A stretch of DNA of 64,000 nt from Actinopolyspora erythraea. Lineage in GTDB: Bacteria; Actinomycetota; Actinomycetes; Mycobacteriales; Pseudonocardiaceae. The notes beneath the pieces are model-generated. The model was not told the DNA's origin and did not search any database. It worked only from the letters and a program-made list of their open reading frames with translations. Both the position numbers and the translations under genes were made by a program. The DNA lies in the NCBI RefSeq assembly GCF_002263515.1, contig NZ_CP022752.1, forward strand, positions 1,798,001 through 1,862,000, given 5' to 3'. This document shows positions 9,779 through 17,827 of this stretch, one piece after another. Positions within the stretch are counted from its first letter, which is position 1. Each line of letters begins with the position of its first letter.

Positions 9779-10103
9779 GACTCCACCTCGTGCGGTCATG
9801 CGCGTTGGAACAGGACGGGCGTGGGCTTTCCGGGGCACGGCGGTACGCTCCGCGACACCGCGGCCCGCCAACAGGCCCGACGAACCAGTGTACTCCGACG
9901 GAGACGGAACCATCGGGTGCAGTTGATCGTGGACCGTGCTGTTGTCCGTGCCGCGCCGTTCGATCCGATCCCACGTCGGGAGGGGCGGAAGACTATTCTC
10001 GTCGGCTGGAACGTGGACGTGCCACATCCGTACCCGGCACCGTCGTTCCGGTGCGAAACGCGGGGCGAGGCGGTGGCCGGGAGATGTGTTGAACGGAGCC
10101 GGC
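9779..10103. other. Divergent intergenic region between helD and the FadR-type regulator
   Basis: 325 nt that must carry the promoters of both genes. I looked for the inverted-repeat rifampicin-associated element known upstream of some helD/rif genes and did not find it. I see no convincing -35/-10 pair or large palindrome. Confidence 0.5.
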
Positions 10104-10808
10104 ATGAGCGGAGGACTGCACGGGGAGATCGTCGAGACACTGGGACGGGAGATCAGTGCGGGCGTTCATCCCCCGGGCAGCGTGTTGCGTGGTGAGGACC
10201 TCGAACAGCGTTTCGGAATATCGCGCACCGTGGTGCGCGAAGTGGTGCGCACGTTGGCCTCCATCCGGCTCGTGGTGGGGCGGCAGCGCGTCGGGATCGT
10301 GGTCCGGCCCCGCGAGGAGTGGAACACCTTCGATCCCACGCTGATCCGCTGGTTGCTGGAGGCCGACCGGGCCAACCAGGTCAAGACGCTCGTCGAACTG
10401 CGTACGGCGGTTGAACCGGTGGCGGCCGGTGCCGCCGCCCAGCGCGCTGCCGCCGAGGACGTGGCGGAACTGCTCCGCATCGGTGAGCGGATGAGCGAGC
10501 TGGCCGAGGCGGGCGACCTCGAAGGGTTCCTGGAGGCCGACGTGGCGTTCCACTCACTGGTGCTGCGGGCTTCGGGCAACGAGATGTTCGCGCAGCTGCA
10601 CGAGGTCGTGCGGGAGGTACTGCGTTGGCGCACCGAGCAGGGGCTGATGCCCGCCCACCCCGAACCGCTGGCGGTCGGTCTGCACAGTGAGATCGCGCGG
10701 TGCATCGAGCGGGGACATCACGAACGGGCCGAGACGGCGATGCGCGAGCTGGTGGCCGAGGCGTTGCACGGCACCCTGCGGCTGTTGGAGTCCGGCGGAG
10801 CGGAGTGA
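10104..10808 (+). CDS. GntR-family transcriptional regulator, FadR subfamily (FCD domain)
   Basis: DNA-binding regulator that responds to a small carboxylate or similar ligand. 234 residues: an N-terminal winged helix (LRGEDLEQRFGISRTVVREVVRTLAS, ~28-53, is the recognition region) and a C-terminal all-helical FCD domain (~85-225) with the Asp/His residues that usually bind a metal. ATG at 10104, with GGAG 5 nt upstream. No catabolic gene lies next to it, so its target is not evident; it may regulate itself or distant genes. Confidence 0.88.
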   Translation: MSGGLHGEIVETLGREISAGVHPPGSVLRGEDLEQRFGISRTVVREVVRTLASIRLVVGRQRVGIVVRPREEWNTFDPTLIRWLLEADRANQVKTLVELRTAVEPVAAGAAAQRAAAEDVAELLRIGERMSELAEAGDLEGFLEADVAFHSLVLRASGNEMFAQLHEVVREVLRWRTEQGLMPAHPEPLAVGLHSEIARCIERGHHERAETAMRELVAEALHGTLRLLESGGAE

Positions 10809-10846
10809 GCCCGTTCACCGCCGAGGGGCCGCTGCCCGGCCGACCG

Positions 10847-10868
10847 GAGGCGCGCTCGGCAGCGCCTC
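10847..10868. terminator. Hairpin between convergent genes
   Basis: 7-bp stem GAGGCGC/GCGCCTC with an 8-nt loop in the 107-nt gap between the FadR-type gene and the LuxR-type gene, which converge. No T-run follows, so this is only a candidate bidirectional terminator. Confidence 0.4.
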
Positions 10869-10915
10869 GACGGGGCCGCTGTGCTCCCCCGTCGTCACGG
10901 TACTTTCCGACGGTT

Positions 10916-13318
10916 CTACTGGCCGCCCTGCTCGGAGCGCATCTCGGCGACCCATCCCGCGATCTGGGCTCGTGACGTGAAGTCCAGCTTGGTCAGGATG
11001 TGCTGTACGTGCCCCTCTACGGTGCGCAGTGCGATGACCAGCTGCTCGGCGATCTCCTTGTTGGTTCGCCCCTGTGCCACCAGCTGCGCGATCTCCCGTT
11101 CCCGGCTGGTGAGCGGCATCGGGTGCACGTTCTCCCGCGAGGTCTCCCGGGAGCGCTGCTTGACCTCCAGCGCGAAGTCGATCGCGGTGTCGTGCTCCCA
11201 GTGGTAGCCCCGGTCGAAGGCGTCGCCGTAGGCCTCGTCGCCGAGTGCCTCGCGGGTGGCGACCAGATGGCTGCGGTGCTGCTCGGCGAACGTGGCGTAG
11301 AGGTTCGGTGTGGAGCGTGCGGACTCCCAGGCTCCTCCGGCGGCGCCGAACAGCCGGGCCGCGCGCCTGTCGTTGCCCCGTAGATGCGCGACCCAGGCCA
11401 GCGTGTCCAGACTGAACGCGATCGCCAGCCGGTTGTCCAGCCTCCGTTGCAGTCTGAGCGCTTCCTTCAGCGCGGGCTCGGCCCTGTCGAGCCTGTCCTC
11501 GGCCGTCTTGAGGTAGCCGATCGCCCAGAGCGTCCAGGAGCGCCAGTAGACCTCGCCGCGTCCGGTGGTGATCGCCAGCGCGTCTTCCAGCAGCTCCAGG
11601 CCGTCCCGCGTCCTGCCGTCCAACGCGTGCGCGAGTCCCAGCCCGATCAGCGCGAACAGCTCCCCCTGCTTCTCGGCGCCGCGCCGGAACGTTTCCAGCG
11701 CGTCGTCCAGCAGCCGTATCGCGGTGGCCGCATCCTGCTCGAACAGGGCCACCATCCCGTAGGTGCGCGTCAGGTGGGCGCGTTCCAGCGGTGCGTCGCG
11801 TCCCTGGAGCGTGGCGGTCGCGGTGTCCAGCGAACCGCGTGCCCCGGCCACGTCGCCGTGCAGCAGGGTGAACCAGGCGCTGGCGGCCAACGCCGCGGCT
11901 CGTTCCCGCGGTGCCCGGCGTGTCCCGGTCAGCGCCAGGGTGCGGTCCAGCCAGTAGCGGGCCTCGGTGTGCGCCCCCCGGAGCTGCCAGTAGCGTCCCA
12001 GCGCGGTGGCCAGGCGCAGCGCGACAGCGGGGCCGCCCGCCACCGGTCCCGCTTCCTCCGCGTGCGGTTCGCCGCTGGTCTCTCCGCCGTCGCCGTGTTC
12101 GGTCACGGAGTGCAGCGCCGCCCGGAGGTTCGCCTGTTCGGCACGCAGCCGCCGGACCCACTCGACCTGCTCTGCGCCCAGCCACTCAGCGGCGAAGCGC
12201 TGTGCGATACCGGTGTACCAGTGGCGGTGCCTCGCCTCGGCCTCCGGGCGTTCGCCCGCCGCCCAGAGCTTCTCCAGGCCGTACTCGCGCAGTGTGTGCG
12301 GCAGCAGGTAGCGGCTGGGGCCGTCGCTGCGTTCGAGCAGCAGGACCGACTTGTCCACCAGCGCGTGCACCAGTGAGGCCGCGTGGGACCGTTCGGTGGT
12401 GCCGTCGATCACGTACTCGGCGGCCTCCAGGTCGAAGCTGCCGGAGAACACCGACAGGTGCGCCCATGCCCTGCGCTCCGGCTCCGTGCACAGGTCGTAG
12501 CTCCAGTCGATCAGGGCCCGCAGGGTCTGCTGCCGCGGTGGTGCTCCGCTGCGGCCACCGCTGAGCAGCTCGTAGCGCTCGTCGAGCCGCTCCTCCAGCT
12601 GCCGGGGGGACAGGGAGCGCAGCCGCACCACGGCCAGTTCCATCGCCAGTGGGTTTCCGTCCAACCGGTGGCACAGCCGCATCAGCACCGGCGCGTTGTC
12701 CGGCGTCACCTCGAACTCGGGAACCACGGCACGGGCGCGGTCGACGAACAGCCGCACCGCCGCGTACTGCTCGTAGGCCTCGGCCGCGGGCAGCTGTTCC
12801 GGGTCGGGAGCTTGCAGCGGCGGCACGACGAGGGTGCTCTCGCCCGCCGCGCCGAGCGACTGCCTGCTCGTGGTCAGCACGCGAAGTCCCGGGCAGGCAC
12901 GGGTCAGCGTGTCCACCAGATCGACGCAGGCCCGCACCAGGTGCTCGCAGTTGTCCAGCACCAGCAGCGCTTCGCGCTCCCGGAAGTGCTCGACGAGGTT
13001 GTCGAGTTCGCCGCCGCCCGAGGTCTCCGGGACGTTCAGCTGCTCGACGACGGTGGCGGGCACGAGATCCGGGTCGCGCAGCTCCCCCAGCTCCACCTGC
13101 CAGGTCTTGTCCCGGAAGGAACGGCTCATGTTGGCGGCGACCCGCAGCGCGAGGCGGCTCTTGCCGATGCCGCCGGGGCCGGTCAGGGTCACCACCCTCG
13201 ACTCCGCGAGCAGTCGTTTGGTCAGCGTGATCTCGCGACGCCTGCCGACGAAGCTCGTTACCTCTGCCGGGAGGTTGCCGCCGGCAGCGCGTGAGCGGGC
13301 CCGTGCGGTGGAGTCCAC
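10916..13318 (-). CDS. Large ATPase-type LuxR family transcriptional regulator
   Basis: Multi-domain regulator of 800 residues. An NB-ARC/AAA-like ATPase is N-terminal (Walker A LTGPGGIGKSRL near residue 45; Walker-B-like LLVLDNCEHL near 115), followed by a long helical TPR-like region (~330-720) and a C-terminal LuxR helix-turn-helix (PLTSREREIAQLVAQGRTNKEIAE, ~735-795). This is the COG3903-type architecture common in actinomycetes, often linked to antibiotic or development control. I chose the GTG at 13318 (MDSTARARS); GGAGG lies ~14 nt upstream, a long spacing, so the start is uncertain. The VanZ-like gene ends 20 nt upstream on the same strand and may share its transcript. Confidence 0.85.
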   Translation of the reverse strand: MDSTARARSRAAGGNLPAEVTSFVGRRREITLTKRLLAESRVVTLTGPGGIGKSRLALRVAANMSRSFRDKTWQVELGELRDPDLVPATVVEQLNVPETSGGGELDNLVEHFREREALLVLDNCEHLVRACVDLVDTLTRACPGLRVLTTSRQSLGAAGESTLVVPPLQAPDPEQLPAAEAYEQYAAVRLFVDRARAVVPEFEVTPDNAPVLMRLCHRLDGNPLAMELAVVRLRSLSPRQLEERLDERYELLSGGRSGAPPRQQTLRALIDWSYDLCTEPERRAWAHLSVFSGSFDLEAAEYVIDGTTERSHAASLVHALVDKSVLLLERSDGPSRYLLPHTLREYGLEKLWAAGERPEAEARHRHWYTGIAQRFAAEWLGAEQVEWVRRLRAEQANLRAALHSVTEHGDGGETSGEPHAEEAGPVAGGPAVALRLATALGRYWQLRGAHTEARYWLDRTLALTGTRRAPRERAAALAASAWFTLLHGDVAGARGSLDTATATLQGRDAPLERAHLTRTYGMVALFEQDAATAIRLLDDALETFRRGAEKQGELFALIGLGLAHALDGRTRDGLELLEDALAITTGRGEVYWRSWTLWAIGYLKTAEDRLDRAEPALKEALRLQRRLDNRLAIAFSLDTLAWVAHLRGNDRRAARLFGAAGGAWESARSTPNLYATFAEQHRSHLVATREALGDEAYGDAFDRGYHWEHDTAIDFALEVKQRSRETSRENVHPMPLTSREREIAQLVAQGRTNKEIAEQLVIALRTVEGHVQHILTKLDFTSRAQIAGWVAEMRSEQGGQ

Positions 13319-13338
13319 ACCTTCGAGGATACCTCCGC

Positions 13339-13782
13339 TCAATCTCCCGAACCCGTCTCGCGCTCCGGTGCCGGAGACTGTGCGCTGGAACGATGTTTCC
13401 TCACTCGAAGGTGTGAGTTTCGGTGGTCCTTCCGGGGCGCCCTCCGTCGGAGACGCACCACCAGGACGTAGCCGATCGCCGTTCCGCACAGGTCCGCGAG
13501 CATGTCCAGCGGATCCGCGTCGCGCCGCAGCGGCAGCACCTGCTGCAGCGTCTCGGAGAGCGGGGCGTAGCACACCAGGCACGGCAGCAGCACCGCGTCG
13601 GTGATCCGGGCGAGCCCGCCGGTCAGCGCGAGCACCGCGAACAGCGCCAGGTGCACCAGCTTGTCCGTGCCGGGCGGGGAGTCGGGAACGCCTTCCGCGG
13701 GAGTGAAAAGAATCACCTGGCTCGCCACGCAGCTCAGCACGAACAACGCGCGGTGTGCACGGGGACTGAAAGGATCCAGCAT
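13339..13782 (-). CDS. VanZ-like family membrane protein
   Basis: 147-residue membrane protein with about four hydrophobic segments in the first 110 residues and a basic C-terminal tail. The pattern DKLVHLALFAVLALTGG (~40-56) and APLSETLQQVLPLRRDADPLDMLADLCGTAIGY (read at ~74-105) is typical of VanZ-like proteins, whose founding member gives low-level teicoplanin resistance. Cellular role here unknown. It directly precedes the LuxR-type regulator, and its start faces the pyk promoter region. Confidence 0.8.
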   Translation of the reverse strand: MLDPFSPRAHRALFVLSCVASQVILFTPAEGVPDSPPGTDKLVHLALFAVLALTGGLARITDAVLLPCLVCYAPLSETLQQVLPLRRDADPLDMLADLCGTAIGYVLVVRLRRRAPRKDHRNSHLRVRKHRSSAQSPAPERETGSGD

Positions 13783-13843
13783 GCGGCCTCTCGGATCTCG
13801 GTTGACGTCGGCGGTGGCATACTTCGCGCGCGAGCCGACGCAT

Positions 13844-13849
13844 TAGGCT
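13844..13849 (+). promoter_or_regulatory. Candidate -10 box of pyk (leaderless transcript)
   Basis: TAGGCT lies 8 nt before the pyk GTG at 13858, which would place the transcription start at or next to the start codon. No ribosome binding site is visible before the GTG. No clear -35 is seen 17 nt upstream, so this is tentative. Confidence 0.4.
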
Positions 13850-13857
13850 GTGGCATC

Positions 13858-15279
13858 GTGAGTCGACGAGCCAAAATCGTTTGTACTATGGGGCCAGCCA
13901 CCGCCACGCCGGAGAAGGTGGCCGAGCTCGTCAGCGCCGGGATGAACGTCGCCAGGCTGAACTTCAGCCACGGAAGCCACGACGACCACCGTCGGGTTTA
14001 CGACATGGTGCGCGCGGAGGCTGCCGAGTCCGGACGTGCGGTGGGGATTCTCGCCGATCTGCAGGGGCCGAAGATCCGGTTGGGCACCTTCGCGGAGGAA
14101 GAGGTCGAGTGGCGCACCGGTGAGGTCGTCCGGATCACCGTGGAGGACGTGACCGGAACCCACGACCGGGTGTCGACCACCTACGAGGGCCTGGTCGGCG
14201 ACGCCAAGGTGGGCGACCAGATCCTGGTCGACGACGGGAAGGTCGGTCTTACGGTCACGGCGGTCGAGGAGACCGACGTGGTCTGCGAGGTCGTCGAGGG
14301 CGGCCCGGTTTCCAACCACAAGGGGCTGTCGCTTCCCGGGATGGACGTCTCCGTCCCCGCCATGTCGGACAAGGACGTGCAGGACCTGGAGTTCGCGCTG
14401 GAGATGGGCGTGGACTTCATCGCGCTGTCGTTCGTGCGCACTCCCGCCGACATCGACAGCGTGCACCAGGTCATGGACCGGGTCGGACGCCGTGCTCCGG
14501 TGATCGCCAAGCTGGAGAAGCCCGAGGCGGTGGACAACCTGGAGGCCATCGTGCTCGCCTTCGACGGCGTCATGGTCGCCAGGGGGGACCTCGGGGTCGA
14601 GCTGCCGCTGGAGCACGTTCCGTTGGTGCAGAAGCGGGCGATAGGCATCGCCAGGGAGAACGCCAAGCCGGTGATCGTCGCCACCCAGATGCTCGACTCC
14701 ATGATCGGCAATCCCCGGCCGACCAGGGCCGAGACCTCGGACGTGGCCAACGCGGTGCTCGACGGAACCGACGCCGTGATGCTGTCCGGTGAGACCAGCG
14801 TCGGTGACTACCCGGTGGAAACGGTCGAGACCATGGCGCGCATCGTGGAGGCCGTGGAGGCGGGTTCCTCGGAGCCGCCGGAGCTGAGTCACGTGCCGCG
14901 GACCAAGCGTGGTGTGATCTCCTACGCCGCCAGGGACATCGGCGAGCGCCTCAGCGCGAAGGCGCTGGTGGCCTTCACCCAGTCCGGTGACACCGTCCGG
15001 CGGTTGGCGAGGCTGCACACCAGGCTGCCGCTGTTCGCCTTCACCCCGGAGGAGTCCGTTCGTAGTCAGCTCGCTCTCACTTGGGGGACGGAAACCTTCC
15101 TGGTGCCTAGTGTGGAGACCACTGACCAGATGGTGCGCCAGGTGGATCAGGCTATGATGTCGCTCGGCCGCTCGGGCAGCGGCGACATGGTCGTCATCGT
15201 CGCGGGCTCCCCGCCCGGGACCGTCGGATCGACCAACCTGATCCGGGTGCACCGTCTCGGCGAAGAGGATCACGTCTGA
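13858..15279 (+). CDS. pyk: Pyruvate kinase
   Basis: Last step of glycolysis, phosphoenolpyruvate + ADP to pyruvate + ATP. 473 residues, a normal length for the actinobacterial enzyme. Landmarks are KIVCTMGPAT and NFSHG at the start, the substrate/metal signature VIAKLEKPEAVDN, MVARGDLGVELP near residue 238, PVIVATQMLDSM and MLSGETSVGDYP. The C-terminal allosteric domain is complete. GTG start, probably leaderless. In mycobacteria pyk and tesB follow lgt within a few genes; here ~9.7 kb separates them. Confidence 0.96.
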   Translation: MSRRAKIVCTMGPATATPEKVAELVSAGMNVARLNFSHGSHDDHRRVYDMVRAEAAESGRAVGILADLQGPKIRLGTFAEEEVEWRTGEVVRITVEDVTGTHDRVSTTYEGLVGDAKVGDQILVDDGKVGLTVTAVEETDVVCEVVEGGPVSNHKGLSLPGMDVSVPAMSDKDVQDLEFALEMGVDFIALSFVRTPADIDSVHQVMDRVGRRAPVIAKLEKPEAVDNLEAIVLAFDGVMVARGDLGVELPLEHVPLVQKRAIGIARENAKPVIVATQMLDSMIGNPRPTRAETSDVANAVLDGTDAVMLSGETSVGDYPVETVETMARIVEAVEAGSSEPPELSHVPRTKRGVISYAARDIGERLSAKALVAFTQSGDTVRRLARLHTRLPLFAFTPEESVRSQLALTWGTETFLVPSVETTDQMVRQVDQAMMSLGRSGSGDMVVIVAGSPPGTVGSTNLIRVHRLGEEDHV

Positions 15280-15389
15280 CTTCTCCCGGACGCGGCGGAA
15301 CCGGAGATTCGGGTGCGAGTTCCGTACTCCGGCATTCCGCTGCCCGGGTGGGTCGACGTGCGGCCCCCCACCGACACGAGGAGTCCGAA

Positions 15390-16334
15390 GTGACCCAAGC
15401 GGCACGTGCCGCTGCCGCCGATCCGGCGGGTACCGGCAGTCAGTCGTCCGTCCCGGTCGATGCCAGTGGTATGCCGCACGGACAGCCGGTGCTGGATCGG
15501 CTGGTGGCGTTGCTGGACCTCGAACCGATCGAGGAGAACATATTTCGTGGCGTCAGTCCGGCGGAATCCCCCGTTCGAGTGTTCGGAGGCCAGGTAGCCG
15601 GACAGGCTCTGGTCGCGGCAGGAAGAACGGTGCCGTCGGAACGTCGGGTGCACTCGCTGCACGCCTATTTCCTCCGCCCCGGTGATCCCAGCGTCCCGAT
15701 CGTCTACCAGGTGGACCGAACCCGGGACGGTCGTTCGTTCACCACTCGCCGCGTCGTCGCGGTGCAGCACGGCAAGACGATCTTTTCGCTCTCCGCCTCG
15801 TTCCAGGTGCAGGAGCGAGGGATGGACCATGCCGAACCGATGCCCGAGGTGCCGGCTCCGGAGGAGCTGCCCACCTACGGGGAGCGCCTCGGCGACCTCG
15901 CGGGCGAAGTGGGCGGGATGGCGAATCTCCCCCGCCCCATCGACATGCGGCACGTCACCGAGCCGCCGTGGTTGAGCCGGGAGGACGGTCCCCGCGACGC
16001 GCGCAGCAGGGTGTGGATGCGGGCGGACGGGAACCTGCCCGACGACGACCTGCTGCACGTTTGCCTGCTCGCCTACGCCTCCGACCTGACCTTGCTCGAC
16101 TCGGTGCTCGCCAGGCACGGCGTCTACTGGGGGGTGGACCAGGTCCACGGGGCCAGTCTCGACCACGCCATGTGGTTCCACCGACGCTTCCGCGCCGACG
16201 AGTGGTTCCTCTACGACTGCAGCTCGCCCAGCGCCTCCGGTGCGCGGGGGCTGGCCACCGGTAACTTCTTCTCCCACGACGGTTCCCTGATAGCCACCGT
16301 GGTGCAGGAGGGGCTGCTCCGGGTCGAGGACTAG
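15390..16334 (+). CDS. tesB: Acyl-CoA thioesterase II
   Basis: Hydrolyses medium- and long-chain acyl-CoAs to free acid and CoA. 314 residues, a double hot-dog fold. Family landmarks are FGGQVAGQAL (~68), VHSLHAYFLRPGD, VVAVQHGKTIFSLSASFQ and the C-terminal SLDHAMWFHRRFRADEWFLY, which carries the catalytic Asp of the Asp/Thr-Ser/Gln triad. I chose the GTG at 15390 (MTQAARAAAADP), with GAGGAG 6 nt upstream; an in-frame start 42 nt earlier lacks such a site. Same direction as pyk, 110 nt downstream. Confidence 0.93.
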   Translation: MTQAARAAAADPAGTGSQSSVPVDASGMPHGQPVLDRLVALLDLEPIEENIFRGVSPAESPVRVFGGQVAGQALVAAGRTVPSERRVHSLHAYFLRPGDPSVPIVYQVDRTRDGRSFTTRRVVAVQHGKTIFSLSASFQVQERGMDHAEPMPEVPAPEELPTYGERLGDLAGEVGGMANLPRPIDMRHVTEPPWLSREDGPRDARSRVWMRADGNLPDDDLLHVCLLAYASDLTLLDSVLARHGVYWGVDQVHGASLDHAMWFHRRFRADEWFLYDCSSPSASGARGLATGNFFSHDGSLIATVVQEGLLRVED

Positions 16335-16439
16335 ACCTCCCCGACCGGGCCCCTGGCCCCGTTTGCCGCCACCCCTCGGGGAGCGGGCTCCCCGCCGGAG
16401 CCGCCGGGGCACACCGGCACGGCGGGGCGAGTCGTCCCG

Positions 16440-16940
16440 TCAACCGCGCCGCCGTGTCGGTCGCGGCGGTCGTGGCGGCGTCAACGCGCGGGTGTGCACC
16501 TGTTCCAGCACGACCGAGGTGGTGAAGTGCCGCACCTCGGTGCGCGCCGAGAGCTTGTCCACCAGGAAACTCTGCAGGTGCGCGCTGTCGGCGACCGCCA
16601 GGTGCAGCAGGAAGTCGGCCTGCCCGCTCACGTGCAGCAGTGAGCGCGTCTCGGGCTGGGCCATCACGAATTCCCGGAAGGAGTCGACCACCGCCCTGGT
16701 GTGCGGTCGCACGTTGATCGACACCACCGCTTCCAGCGTGAGCCCGGTGGCCGCCGGGTCGACGTCGATGTGCGAACCGGTGATGACTCCCTGCTCCCTG
16801 AGCCTGCGAACGCGTTGCAGGCAGCTCGACGCGGCGAGGCCGATCCGTTCGGCCAGCGTCCGGTTGGGCAGCGTCGCGTCGTTCTGCAACTCCTCCAGGA
16901 TTCGCCAATCCACCGAATCCAGTTCTGTCGAACTCGCCAT
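16440..16940 (-). CDS. Lrp/AsnC family transcriptional regulator
   Basis: 166 residues: an N-terminal helix-turn-helix (SVDWRILEELQNDATLPNRTLAERIGLA, ~9-36) and a C-terminal RAM ligand-binding domain (~70-150), then a proline/arginine-rich tail. Such regulators sense amino acids. It is divergent from a LysE-type exporter with an 83-nt gap, the classic arrangement in which an Lrp-type sensor (like LrpC or LysG-type pairs) switches on an amino acid exporter. ATG at 16940. Confidence 0.9.
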   Translation of the reverse strand: MASSTELDSVDWRILEELQNDATLPNRTLAERIGLAASSCLQRVRRLREQGVITGSHIDVDPAATGLTLEAVVSINVRPHTRAVVDSFREFVMAQPETRSLLHVSGQADFLLHLAVADSAHLQSFLVDKLSARTEVRHFTTSVVLEQVHTRALTPPRPPRPTRRRG

Positions 16941-17023
16941 GACCGAACATCCTATGTCGTAACTGGATCAAACACGAACGATTAACCCACTATAGCGATG
17001 ACTGTCGAAGAATTGTCGGTTCG

Positions 17024-17650
17024 ATGTTCGAGGAGTTCGCAGTGCACATCGCTTGGGGGTCGTTCCTGCTCGCGTTGCTGGTGATCGTTCTGGTGCCGGG
17101 GCCGGACTTCGTGATGGTGACGCGCAGCGCCGCCAACGGGGCTCGCTGGGGATGGCTGGCGGCGGCCGGGGTGACCTGCGGGTTGCTCATCCACGCCACG
17201 GCGGCCACCGCCGGGCTCTCGGCGCTGGTGATCGCCTTTCCCGCGGCGTTGCTCGTGGTCAAGATGCTCGGGGTCGGTTATCTCCTGCTGATGGGGGTCC
17301 AGATCCTGCGTCGCGCGGGAGCGCCCCAGGAACCGCAGCGGGAGATGGAACCCGCTTCGGGGCGGGCGGTGTTCCTGCGGGCCCTGCTGGTCGATGTGCT
17401 CAATCCGAAGGTGCTGCTCACCTTCCTCACTCTGCTGCCGCAGGCGATGGACCCGGCCGGTGACCCGATGAAGCAGGCCCTGCTGCTCAGCGCCGCGGCC
17501 GTCGCCTCGTTCGGCGCCTGGTGGCTCGTCGTCGTCCCCTCCGTGGGGTGGCTGTCGGCCTTTCTCGCCGCGCCACGGCGCAAGCGGGCCTTCGAACGGT
17601 GCTGTGGTGGTGCGCTGCTGCTGATGGCCGGGTCGATCGCGTTCGCCTGA
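17024..17650 (+). CDS. LysE/RhtB family amino acid exporter
   Basis: 208-residue inner membrane protein with about six hydrophobic segments. The N-terminal LVLVPGPDFVMVTRSAANGAR-type motif (residues ~20-40) and the conserved LNPKVLLTFLTLLPQ (~125-139) mark the family, which exports basic or neutral amino acids and related metabolites. Divergent from the Lrp-type regulator, which is its likely activator. Specific substrate not predictable. Confidence 0.9.
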   Translation: MFEEFAVHIAWGSFLLALLVIVLVPGPDFVMVTRSAANGARWGWLAAAGVTCGLLIHATAATAGLSALVIAFPAALLVVKMLGVGYLLLMGVQILRRAGAPQEPQREMEPASGRAVFLRALLVDVLNPKVLLTFLTLLPQAMDPAGDPMKQALLLSAAAVASFGAWWLVVVPSVGWLSAFLAAPRRKRAFERCCGGALLLMAGSIAFA

Positions 17651-17827
17651 GACAGCCCGGGGCGGGCAGCTCCTGGTGGGAGCGCCACCGCCGGTGCGGG
17701 ACCGCGACACGCCCCCGGTGAGCGGGAGAGCTCGTTGACCTCGGCCACGACACGTGCTTGGTTGGCCAAGCCCCTGATCGTCCCGCTCGACGGTTACGAG
17801 CGCGGCCCGAGCTGCTGAGGAGTGACG

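Noticed and set aside
9779-10103. Rifampicin-associated element upstream of helD
   Set aside because: No inverted repeat resembling the known element is visible in the divergent gap.
16941-17023. Defined Lrp operator between the Lrp and LysE genes
   Set aside because: The gap is AT-rich and must hold control sites, but I could not identify a palindrome good enough to name.
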